Below are positions 1 to 5,276 of a stretch of 5,276 bases of DNA, one piece after another. The position numbers and the translations under genes were made by a program. The notes below the pieces were generated by a model, which saw only the letters and a program-made list of their open reading frames with translations, made no database searches and had not been told where the DNA came from. Position 1 is the stretch's first letter. Each line of letters opens with the position of its first letter. Origin of the DNA: Clostridia bacterium (lineage in GTDB: Bacteria; Bacillota; Clostridia; Oscillospirales; CAG-272); the NCBI GenBank assembly GCA_900753295.1, contig CAADYQ010000156.1, forward strand, positions 1 through 5,276, given 5' to 3'.

Positions 1-43
1 ACGGCGGCATTATAAAACTCAAAACGGTTTTTGATGCCGCCGT
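1..43. repeat. Inverted repeat ACGGCGGCAT/ATGCCGCCGT upstream of the first promoter
   Basis: Perfect 10-bp arms (1-10 and 34-43) flank a 23-nt AT-rich spacer. Inside the spacer, AAAAC (14-18) can pair with GTTTT (27-31), so a longer bulged hairpin is possible. It ends 4 nt before the -35 box of the next promoter. No T-run follows the right arm directly, so it is not a classic plus-strand terminator. It could be the terminator of a gene lying left of the window, or an operator. A repeat with the same 7-nt arm sits before the promoter at 1563. Confidence 0.6.
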
Positions 44-47
44 CTAC

Positions 48-76
48 TTGAATTTTTCTTCAATGTGTGGTATACT
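48..76 (+). promoter_or_regulatory. Housekeeping sigma-A-type promoter
   Basis: TTGAAT (48-53) and TATACT (71-76) are separated by 17 nt, with a TG at 68-69 giving an extended -10. Transcription would start near 83, upstream of the ATG at 106. This excludes the GTG at 67 as the real start, because that codon lies inside the promoter. The spacing is optimal and each box has one or two mismatches to consensus. Confidence 0.75.
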
Positions 77-105
77 GTATTATAAAAAATACCCAACAGG
101 GGAAA

Positions 106-1092
106 ATGGGAATAATGAACGGTAACGGCAACGTTGTGAAAATAATTATTTCAATACTTATCGTGCTTCTGATAGTCCTCGGAGCAGTGGGAGTCGCCAT
201 CAGCGTAAAGGACAACGAACAGCACCGGGCGGAGATCGCCGAAAAGGAGGCGCGCGCCGAGGCATTGCGCCTTGAGCTTGATCCGCTCAAGCGCGAGCGG
301 CAGGAGCTTGAGAGCGAGCTTGCAAGGCTTGAGTCAAGCTATGCCGAGGGCGCCGGCGCGCTCCCCGCGTTTGCAGTCATATTCCGCGATGCGTCTGCCG
401 AGGTCTACGAGTCGGCATTCACGGCGCTGACGGATTACGGCTACACCGCGAGCGTGGCGGTGGATGATCCCGCAACTATCGGTACGGCAGGTATGCTTGA
501 CGTTTCCATGCTCTTGCGGCTCTCGGCGGCGGGCTGGAGTTTTTGCGCCGCATGGGACGGCACGGGCGACGGAGCCGCGCATTTTGAGAGCGTCAAAAAA
601 TCGATGGCGGACATGGGCATCACGCTCTACCCGGCGGTGCTTTATACCGGCACCACGCTCGGCGAGGCGGATGCCGCGGCGCTCGCGGCGGCGGGAGTAG
701 ATGAGATCGTCCTGCCAGAGACCGCGCACACTTCCGGTACTGTCGGAGACAATGTAACGCGAAGCGCCGAATGGGACAGAGAGGGCGGAAATCTGGAGAT
801 CCTTTCGGGCATATCCTCGCACAAGGACGTGCTTTTTACCGCCTCCGGACGCGGACTCAACCTTCCGCTTTTCCGTTCGATGCTCGATATGCTTAAGATG
901 TATGAAGCCGAAATAACGGTAAAGAGCCTTGACGCGCGGCAGACCTACCGCGAGAACGCGGAAAAGGACCGTGCTCGGCTTGAGGCGGAGCTTGCCGGGC
1001 GCGTGAGTGAGATACGCGGGCGGATAGCGGAGATAAAGGATGAGATAAACGCGCTCTACACACGGTACGGCGAAGAAATGCGCGCGGAGTGA
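106..1092 (+). CDS. Membrane-anchored coiled-coil protein with a degenerate polysaccharide-deacetylase-like domain
   Basis: Predicted 328-residue single-pass membrane protein, bulk outside the cell. Residues 10-33 form a hydrophobic helix. Residues 36-79 are charged and heptad-like (many E, R, L), as in a coiled coil. Residues 88-272 follow the order of a NodB-type fold: VIFRDAS (91-97) where TFDDG is expected, a helix plus YGYTASVAVD (111-120), then LLRLSAAGW (136-144) where the family has a GH...H motif. The metal-binding histidines are absent and only one Asp (95) of the DD pair remains, so deacetylase activity is unlikely. Residues 278-325 form a second coiled coil. The family assignment is by motif order only and is tentative. 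The start at 106 is chosen because AGG (98-100) lies 5 nt upstream; ATG 115 (325 residues) is a real alternative. The gene is monocistronic as far as can be seen and converges on the spoVM unit. Possible roles are glycan binding or scaffolding, as inference. Confidence 0.85.
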   Translation: MGIMNGNGNVVKIIISILIVLLIVLGAVGVAISVKDNEQHRAEIAEKEARAEALRLELDPLKRERQELESELARLESSYAEGAGALPAFAVIFRDASAEVYESAFTALTDYGYTASVAVDDPATIGTAGMLDVSMLLRLSAAGWSFCAAWDGTGDGAAHFESVKKSMADMGITLYPAVLYTGTTLGEADAAALAAAGVDEIVLPETAHTSGTVGDNVTRSAEWDREGGNLEILSGISSHKDVLFTASGRGLNLPLFRSMLDMLKMYEAEITVKSLDARQTYRENAEKDRARLEAELAGRVSEIRGRIAEIKDEINALYTRYGEEMRAE

Positions 1093-1127
1093 CGTTCGAC
1101 GTTCTATACGCATAATGATAACACAAA

Positions 1128-1159
1128 GGGGTCGGCAGTGCTGATAAGCTGCCGACCCC
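1128..1159 (-). terminator. Strong hairpin terminator between convergent units
   Basis: GGGGTCGGCAG (1128-1138) and CTGCCGACCCC (1149-1159) form a perfect 11-bp stem with a 10-nt loop. Read on the minus strand it begins 6 nt after the spoVM stop codon and is followed by TTTGTGTTAT, a reasonable U-tract, so it best fits the minus unit. On the plus strand it lies 35 nt after the stop at 1092. The T-rich stretch there starts several bases late (GTTATTTCC), so it may also work, less strongly, for the plus gene. Confidence 0.85.
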
Positions 1160-1165
1160 GCAGAG

Positions 1166-1261
1166 TTATTTCCTTCTCTTTGGCTTTTCCCCTTTTTTCC
1201 CGAATATCCGACGCAGAAGCGGCGAGAAAATTCCCGGAGAGCGTATTACGATTATTTTCAT
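1166..1261 (-). CDS. spoVM: Stage V sporulation protein SpoVM-like peptide
   Basis: A 31-residue peptide beginning MKIIVIRSPGIFSPLLRRIFG. From memory, Bacillus subtilis SpoVM is 26 residues, beginning MKFYTIKLPKFLGGIVR. The two align without gaps: M1, K2, I6, basic residue 7, P9, hydrophobic 11/12, hydrophobic 15/16, R17 and G21 agree. In B. subtilis SpoVM is an amphipathic helix that recognises the convex forespore membrane, helps anchor the coat ATPase SpoIVA, and has been linked to the FtsH protease. Pro9, known to matter for localisation, is kept. Differences are a Pro at 14 and a longer basic tail (GKKGEKPKRRK). The ribosome site AAAGGAG (1267-1273) lies 5 nt before the ATG, which supports a real gene. 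It follows the 50-residue membrane protein gene after 37 nt and is closed by the 1128-1159 hairpin. The call rests on similarity by eye, but the match is position-specific. Confidence 0.85.
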   Translation of the reverse strand: MKIIVIRSPGIFSPLLRRIFGKKGEKPKRRK

Positions 1262-1298
1262 TTCGGCTCCTTTCCGGAGGCAGGGAAGCGCCGGCGGT

Positions 1299-1451
1299 TC
1301 ACTTTATAAGCATCACCCCCGCGCAGAGCAGAGCCGCCGCTTCGATGAAGGCGAGCAGCCTCCACGGCAGGATAAAGGACAGAAATATCCCCGCGCCGAA
1401 GCAAAGGACCAAAAGCCCTATCATTTTTTTCAGCTCGCATGATCTCGGCAT
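1299..1451 (-). CDS. Small two-helix membrane protein, probably co-transcribed with spoVM
   Basis: A 50-residue protein, MPRSCELKKMIGLLVLCFG at its start and ending GVMLIK. Residues 10-29 and 32-49 form two hydrophobic helices separated by a Pro-Trp-Arg turn (29-31). The short basic N-terminus (R3, K8, K9) suggests both ends are cytoplasmic. The helices hold small-residue motifs (GAG at 19-21, EAAA at 37-40) and three cysteines (5, 17, 43). A strong ribosome site, AGGGAGG (1460-1466), sits 8 nt before the ATG, and a candidate promoter lies 54 nt upstream, so it is very likely expressed. I do not recognise a named family. Small clostridial membrane proteins of this general form (FGAG..LS..LP...IEA) exist, as I recall. 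Being first in a unit with spoVM suggests a sporulation link, but this is inference from position. Confidence 0.8.
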   Translation of the reverse strand: MPRSCELKKMIGLLVLCFGAGIFLSFILPWRLLAFIEAAALLCAGVMLIK

Positions 1452-1474
1452 GACTGTTTCCTCCCTGTCATCCG

Positions 1475-1495
1475 GGGGACGGCTTTGACGTCCCC
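1475..1495 (-). other. Stem-loop in the 5' leader of the small-protein/spoVM transcript
   Basis: GGGGACG (1475-1481) and CGTCCCC (1489-1495) form a perfect 7-bp GC-rich stem with a 7-nt loop. If transcription of the minus unit begins near 1498, the hairpin forms almost at the 5' end of the RNA and ends 8 nt before the ribosome site, leaving that site open. It may stabilise the mRNA. No U-run follows on the minus strand, so it is not a terminator there. Confidence 0.5.
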
Positions 1496-1504
1496 TCTGC
1501 TATA

Positions 1505-1512
1505 ATTATATG
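1505..1512 (-). promoter_or_regulatory. Candidate -10 element for the spoVM unit (sporulation sigma E/K or sigma A)
   Basis: On the minus strand this reads CATATAAT. It matches the sigma-E -10 form CATACAnT at all but one defined position, fits the sigma-K form CATAnnnT, and contains a perfect TATAAT. No good sigma-A -35 box (TTGACA-like) is found 16-18 nt upstream on this strand, which argues for a sporulation sigma factor. An AC dinucleotide lies 17 nt upstream, as in sigma-K promoters. In Bacillus subtilis spoVM is under sigma E. The sigma-E -35 match here is poor, so the sigma assignment is uncertain. Confidence 0.45.
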
Positions 1513-1523
1513 ACTCATCGCTC

Positions 1524-1556
1524 ACGGCGGTGATTTTTTTGTGTCAAAACCGCCGT
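1524..1556. repeat. Inverted repeat ACGGCGGT/ACCGCCGT upstream of the second promoter
   Basis: Perfect 8-bp arms (1524-1531 and 1549-1556) enclose a 17-nt spacer with a run of seven T (1534-1540). The right arm ends 6 nt before the -35 box at 1563. A smaller pairing, TCAC/GTGA (1522-1525 and 1530-1533), directly precedes the T-run and could act as a very weak plus-strand terminator. The 7-nt core ACGGCGG/CCGCCGT is the same as in the repeat at 1-43, which has the same position relative to a promoter. Confidence 0.6.
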
Positions 1557-1562
1557 TGCCTA

Positions 1563-1591
1563 TTGAACGTTCGTCCCGTATTTGATATAAT
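1563..1591 (+). promoter_or_regulatory. Sigma-A-type promoter of the two-gene surface protein operon
   Basis: TTGAAC (1563-1568), a 17-nt spacer and a perfect TATAAT (1586-1591), with TG at 1583-1584 as an extended -10. Transcription would begin near 1598, giving a leader of about 30 nt. The ribosome site is weak: GGGG at 1614-1617, 10 nt before the ATG at 1628. A strong promoter is thus paired with modest translation initiation. The layout closely copies the promoter at 48-76. Confidence 0.8.
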
Positions 1592-1627
1592 TACTGTGAT
1601 ATATTATATTGTCGGGGTCATGTATAT

Positions 1628-3688
1628 ATGAAAAAAGAGAGAAGTTCATTCCGGGCGTCCGGTATTGCGATAAGATCGATCATAGCGGCGGCGGCACTTG
1701 CCGTGCTCGTCCTGTCAGCCGTCCTCATACGCGGCGGCTTTGACGCCTTCCGGCAGTCGGATATCACGGCGGCGGGCACCGGGTATACCGTGCGCGTTGC
1801 TTTTGCCGACGCCGACGGCGTGGGTGGCTGTGTGTTTGACGTTGTTCCGGGCGAGGATGTCAGCTATACCGTTGATATTCCCATCGGAAGTATGCTTGAG
1901 ATACTCTCCGGCGACGTTGAGACCGAAAACGGCAGAATGACGCTCACCGGCGTGCGCGCGCCGACGACGGTCGTTTACCGCGTAAGACGTCCCGGCGTTT
2001 ACAGCCTCAAGATAATCAATGACGAGACCTGCGGCACGGTAACTCCGGGCGCGGGCATCTCCACTGTCACCGAAAACGAGCGCGTGTATCTTTCGGTGAC
2101 CGAAAAAAGCGGATACATCTTTGCCGGATATTCGCTCGGCGCAACGCTTGACGGCGGCGGCTTGCTGCTCTCCGCCGAGCGCGTGTATACCTATACTCCA
2201 TCCGACAATGCGGTGATCTATCTCAATTACCGCGACGCATCGGCGGCGGGCAGCTTTGTTCTGCGTTATCACGCCGCCGGCGGCAGGACTGCCGACGGAG
2301 GCGACGTTATGACCGAGCGGCAGTCGCGCGAGTTTTATCTTTGCCCCAATGCGCACCCGAACGACGGCTCGCTCACGCGCGCGGGGTACGCGCTCCTCGG
2401 CTACAATACCGCGGCTGACGGGAGCGGAGATTTTTACGCCTGCGGCTGGAACGTCGTCATGCCCGAGAGCGGGGAGATAGACCTTTATGCTGTCTGGGCA
2501 GCGGAAACGCCGGAAAAATACTTCAAATATAATATTAAGAACGGCACGGCAAGGGTAACGTCATGCACATCGCGCGATGCCACAGTGGTCATACCCGCCG
2601 CGCTGGGCGGTAAAAAGGTGAACGCGATAGCCTCGGGTGCCCTGAGCGGACTCCCGCTCACAACGCTCGTGCTTCCGACCGAGCTTTCAACGATAGAGCG
2701 CAGCGCCGTTACCGACTGCACCTCACTTACCTCGGTCTATATCCACGACCGCGTCGTGACCATGAACGAGGCGTCCTTTGCCAATTGCTCCGCAATGTCA
2801 ACGCTGTATATCGGCGCGGCGCGCGCCCCGGTCTATCACAGGCAGAAGCACGGAACGTATTCGATCAAGCTTGAGCGTCTCTATACGGCAAAGCAAAAAA
2901 AGATAATCATAATCAACGGCTCCAATACCGCATACGGACTTGACACCGCCGCTCTGATATCCAAGCTCGGCGGCGATTATACCGTGGTCAATTTCGGCTT
3001 CAACTGGAAAACGCCGCTCACGATATTCTACGAGGTGGCGGCAAGGTATATAGCTCCCGGCGATATCGTGCTGAGCTGTCCCGAGCTGATGCCGCAGATG
3101 TGGGGAGAAAACACGGCGTCCTCCACCATGTGGGAGATGTTTGAGAGCGCGTATGAGGTCATAAGCATGATAGACCTGCGCAATTACGGCGGTATTTTGC
3201 GGACCTTTGCGGATTTCAACAAAAAATGCATCGCATCCGGAAAGAGCAGTGATTACGATGCAAGGTATGCCGATGTGAACACATACGGCGATTTTACGGT
3301 GCTGCGAACGCCGAACCGCGCGGGCGACAGCTATGTCCAGACCGCGGGACGCGATTTTTCCGTGGAGGTCTATCTGCAAAAACGGTATGTTGCAAATATG
3401 AACCGCGCAATGGATGCCTGCCGCGCCGCGGGAGCCGAGATATTCATATCCTTCCCGCCGACAAACAAAAACTGCCTCTCGGCGAATTCCGCGACAAAGG
3501 AATACCAGAAGGCGTTTGAAAAGGCGATCGAGGCGCGCCTGCATGCCCGCGTGATCTCAGAGATATCCGATTATCTGGTGCCGGGGAGCTGGTGCTTTGA
3601 CTCCGACTATCACCTGACCACCGAGGCAACAAAGTGGCGTACCGAAAAGCTCGCCGCAGACCTTAAACGCGCCATAGGCGCACGCTGA
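1628..3688 (+). CDS. Surface protein with InlB-like repeats, BspA-type leucine-rich repeats and a C-terminal SGNH-hydrolase-like domain
   Basis: A 686-residue protein. A basic N-terminus and hydrophobic helix (14-34) give a membrane anchor or uncleaved signal. Residues 50-205 are beta-rich; the part at 133-201 (CGTVTP...VYLSV...GYIFAGYS) resembles a divergent InlB B-repeat. Residues 208-291 look like a Listeria/Bacteroides repeat, ending in the typical IDLYAVW. Residues 298-397 are a BspA-type LRR_5 cassette (VIPAALGGKKVNAIASGAL, then repeats with D/NC..L). Residues 424-684 are SGNH-like: NGSNTAYGLD (430-439, candidate nucleophile Ser432), NFG (455-457), PGDIVLSCPE (477-486), ISFPPTN (607-613) and FDSDYHL (657-663, candidate Asp658/His662). 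SGNH proteins are esterases or acyl-transfer enzymes, and several act on cell-surface glycans. The usual block III GxND was not seen, so chemistry is uncertain. It is followed after 19 nt by a gene with a related SGNH domain. Substrate and direction (adding or removing acyl groups) cannot be read from this sequence. Confidence 0.9.
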   Translation: MKKERSSFRASGIAIRSIIAAAALAVLVLSAVLIRGGFDAFRQSDITAAGTGYTVRVAFADADGVGGCVFDVVPGEDVSYTVDIPIGSMLEILSGDVETENGRMTLTGVRAPTTVVYRVRRPGVYSLKIINDETCGTVTPGAGISTVTENERVYLSVTEKSGYIFAGYSLGATLDGGGLLLSAERVYTYTPSDNAVIYLNYRDASAAGSFVLRYHAAGGRTADGGDVMTERQSREFYLCPNAHPNDGSLTRAGYALLGYNTAADGSGDFYACGWNVVMPESGEIDLYAVWAAETPEKYFKYNIKNGTARVTSCTSRDATVVIPAALGGKKVNAIASGALSGLPLTTLVLPTELSTIERSAVTDCTSLTSVYIHDRVVTMNEASFANCSAMSTLYIGAARAPVYHRQKHGTYSIKLERLYTAKQKKIIIINGSNTAYGLDTAALISKLGGDYTVVNFGFNWKTPLTIFYEVAARYIAPGDIVLSCPELMPQMWGENTASSTMWEMFESAYEVISMIDLRNYGGILRTFADFNKKCIASGKSSDYDARYADVNTYGDFTVLRTPNRAGDSYVQTAGRDFSVEVYLQKRYVANMNRAMDACRAAGAEIFISFPPTNKNCLSANSATKEYQKAFEKAIEARLHARVISEISDYLVPGSWCFDSDYHLTTEATKWRTEKLAADLKRAIGAR

Positions 3689-3707
3689 GAAAGGCTTGGA
3701 GGACAGT

Positions 3708-5276
3708 ATGAACAGTACATACAGCATTATAATATCCTGCGTGCTCCTGTATTTTGCGCTGACCGCCGCGCTTCACCGCCGATTCGTGCGGATGAGCGAA
3801 AGAAAAGCGCGGCTCATGGGGCTGCTCCAGTGCATTGTGACGGTAGCCGTGGCGGTATTCGGCGTTATGACGGCGCTTGATATTTACCTGCTCTTTGCAT
3901 TCACGGCGGCGGCAGCCGTGCTGCTTGTGATCCCCGTTGCCGGGAAAAAGAGTGAGGATGACGATGAATGTGAAAAAAACAGTCCGGACAGCGCATTTTT
4001 GCGCGTGGTATCGGTGATATGCGCGGCGGCGCTGGTCATTTTGCCGTTTGGATTGCTTCTTTGCGGCGCGTTCGTCTATCCGTCGCAGTACAGCGAGAGC
4101 TATCTCGGCGAGCTTCCCGCCAAGGTGCGCAGGCTCGACTCGGCTGGCGAGGGCAAGGTGGTGGTCATAGGCGGCTCAAGCGTTGCCTTCGGACTTGATT
4201 CCGGACTGCTCTCGGAGCTGCTTGAGCGTCCGGTCGTAAATTTCGGGCTTTATGCCACACTCGGCACAGAGGTGATGATAGAGCTTGCGGCGCGGTCGGT
4301 CAAAAGCGGAGATATCATCATTATCGCGCCCGAGACCGACAGGCAGACGATGTCCGATTATTTCGGCGCCGAGGCTGTCCTGCAGGCGTTTGACGGCGAG
4401 GCGGGGATGCTCTTCCGCCTGCCCGTGCGATACACCGCGCGTCTTGCGGGCGCGTTTTATCCATATGCCGCAGGCAAGCTGGCGGCGGGACCGGGGTATT
4501 CGCACCCCGCAAGCGGTATATACGGCGCGGCTTCATTCAATGAGTACGGCGATATCTGCGCGCCACGCCCGTACAATGTAATGGCTGGGGGCGTTGACGG
4601 TACGCGTACCGTCACGCTTACGCCGGATATAGTGAGAGAGGATTTTATCTCGTATCTCAATTCGTTTGCCGCTTATGCGTCCGCGCGCGGAGCGCAGGTG
4701 TTTTTCAGCTTCCCGCCAATGAACCGCGCGGCTGTGCGCGCCGCCGAAAGCACGGCAGGCGATACCGAGGAGGCGCGTATCTCCGCCGATGCGGTTGACT
4801 ATTACGCATTTTTTGCCGAAAAGCTGACCTTTCCGGTCATTACCGACCCTGCCGACTGCCTGATGGAGTGCGGATATTTCTATGATACGAACTTCCACCT
4901 CAATGACAGCGGTGTCAGAGTGAACACGGCGCGTCTTGCCGCGGATATACTCCGGGCTATGGGGAGCACGAAGGGAGTCACGGTCGAACTGCCGCCGGAG
5001 CCGGCTCTTCCCGAGCCGACAGCTCCTGTCACCGGTGATGATACCGACGGCGATATGTTTATATATGAGGAATACGGCGCGGGACTTGCCATAGCCGGTA
5101 CCAAGGAGGCGGCACGGTCGCGCACCTCGCTCACACTGCCGCGCTCGTTCGAGGGCAAGGCTGTCATAGCCATAAAGGGCGGCGCGTTTGACGGATGCAC
5201 GGCGCTCACCGAGATAACGGTGCGCGACAATATCGCGCAGATAATGGACGGCGCGTTTTCCGGTTGTCCCGCCCTC
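3708..5276 (+). CDS. Polytopic membrane SGNH-hydrolase-like protein with a C-terminal BspA-type repeat (partial, runs off the window)
   Basis: Open reading frame with no stop before the window edge; 523 residues are visible. GGAGG (3698-3702) lies 5 nt before the ATG, a strong ribosome site, and the gene follows its neighbour by 19 nt with no terminator, so they form an operon. Hydrophobic helices lie at about 5-22, 37-57, 58-78 and 98-123, with an acidic loop (82-90, SEDDDECEK). The rest is probably extracytoplasmic. The SGNH-like domain covers about 148-418: VVVIGGSSVAFGLD (151-164, candidate nucleophile Ser157), NFG (178-180), SGDIIIIAPE (200-209), FFSFPPMN (332-339) and FYDTNFHLN (391-399, candidate Asp393/His397). 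A proline/acid-rich linker (427-449) leads to an LRR_5-type segment (from 450; GKAVIAIKGGAFDGCTALTEI, then DGAFSGCPAL) that is cut. Blocks are shared with the upstream protein, so the SGNH domains are paralogous, but module order is reversed. A surface glycan acyl-modifying role is inference. Confidence 0.9.
   Translation, partial: MNSTYSIIISCVLLYFALTAALHRRFVRMSERKARLMGLLQCIVTVAVAVFGVMTALDIYLLFAFTAAAAVLLVIPVAGKKSEDDDECEKNSPDSAFLRVVSVICAAALVILPFGLLLCGAFVYPSQYSESYLGELPAKVRRLDSAGEGKVVVIGGSSVAFGLDSGLLSELLERPVVNFGLYATLGTEVMIELAARSVKSGDIIIIAPETDRQTMSDYFGAEAVLQAFDGEAGMLFRLPVRYTARLAGAFYPYAAGKLAAGPGYSHPASGIYGAASFNEYGDICAPRPYNVMAGGVDGTRTVTLTPDIVREDFISYLNSFAAYASARGAQVFFSFPPMNRAAVRAAESTAGDTEEARISADAVDYYAFFAEKLTFPVITDPADCLMECGYFYDTNFHLNDSGVRVNTARLAADILRAMGSTKGVTVELPPEPALPEPTAPVTGDDTDGDMFIYEEYGAGLAIAGTKEAARSRTSLTLPRSFEGKAVIAIKGGAFDGCTALTEITVRDNIAQIMDGAFSGCPAL

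Noticed and set aside
67..105. GTG start at 67 for the first plus-strand gene
   Set aside because: It lies inside the promoter (between the -35 and -10 boxes) and upstream of the expected transcription start, with no ribosome site.
334..1113. Long minus-strand reading frame of 259 codons
   Set aside because: It is antisense to the membrane-anchored gene, is rich in Arg/His/Ala from GC-rich codons read backwards, and shows no domain or ribosome site.
1258..1440. Minus-strand frame of 60 codons
   Set aside because: It is the wrong frame across the 50-residue membrane protein gene, which has the strong ribosome site and coherent hydrophobic helices.
1138..1488. Plus-strand frame of 116 codons in the region between the large genes
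   Set aside because: It begins within the terminator hairpin, has no ribosome site, and overlaps two well-supported minus-strand genes.
1620..1631. Three-codon leader ATG-TAT-ATA-TGA overlapping the start at 1628
   Set aside because: It is too short to support as a leader peptide and likely arises by chance in AT-rich sequence, though it shares the weak GGGG site.
1715..2356. Minus-strand frame of 213 codons
   Set aside because: It is a shadow of the InlB-like repeat region of the 686-residue protein, with no recognisable features.
2798..3544. Minus-strand frame of 248 codons
   Set aside because: It is a shadow of the SGNH-like region; its Cys/His/Arg-rich composition does not look like a real protein.
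1..5276. CRISPR array, tRNA, rRNA, transposase or integrase
   Set aside because: No spaced direct repeats, cloverleaf, rRNA-like sequence or transposase-like protein was seen on either strand.

Overview
The window looks like chromosomal DNA from a spore-forming member of the Clostridia (Firmicutes), probably a GC-rich gut-type lineage. The clearest sign is a tiny minus-strand gene that matches SpoVM, the spore-coat anchoring peptide. AGGAGG-type ribosome sites, TTGAA/TATAAT-type promoters with 17-nt spacers, AT-rich intergenic DNA, and surface proteins mixing InlB-type and BspA-type repeats also fit. The genus cannot be set from this sequence.

Layout. Positions 1-105 hold an inverted repeat and a strong housekeeping-type promoter. 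Positions 106-1092 (+) encode a membrane-anchored protein: one transmembrane helix, a coiled coil, a domain that resembles a polysaccharide deacetylase without its metal-binding histidines, and a second coiled coil. Positions 1128-1159 form a perfect 11-bp hairpin, the terminator between convergent units. On the minus strand, 1451 to 1166 carries two very short genes: an unrecognised 50-residue two-helix membrane protein, then SpoVM (31 residues). Both have strong ribosome-binding sites. The divergent intergenic region 1452-1627 holds a candidate sporulation-type -10 element for the minus unit, two inverted repeats, and a strong promoter for the next plus-strand unit.

Positions 1628-5276 (+) are an operon of two large surface proteins. 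The first (686 residues) has an N-terminal membrane anchor, beta-rich InlB-like repeats, a BspA-type leucine-rich repeat cassette and a C-terminal SGNH-hydrolase-like domain. The second starts 19 nt later and is cut by the window edge after 523 residues. It has about four transmembrane helices, a related SGNH-like domain, a proline/acid-rich linker and a BspA-type cassette at the C-terminal end. The pair therefore carries the same two modules in opposite order.

How they may work together: the SGNH pair looks like an extracytoplasmic, membrane-tethered system acting on a surface glycan, perhaps adding or removing acyl groups. That is inferred from fold-level motifs only. The 106-1092 protein may also bind glycan, because its fold is that of a glycan deacetylase, though it probably lacks activity. 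The two promoters preceding the large plus-strand genes share an architecture: an ACGGCGG/CCGCCGT inverted repeat just upstream of the -35 box and an extended -10. This hints at common control. The spoVM unit is a separate sporulation function.
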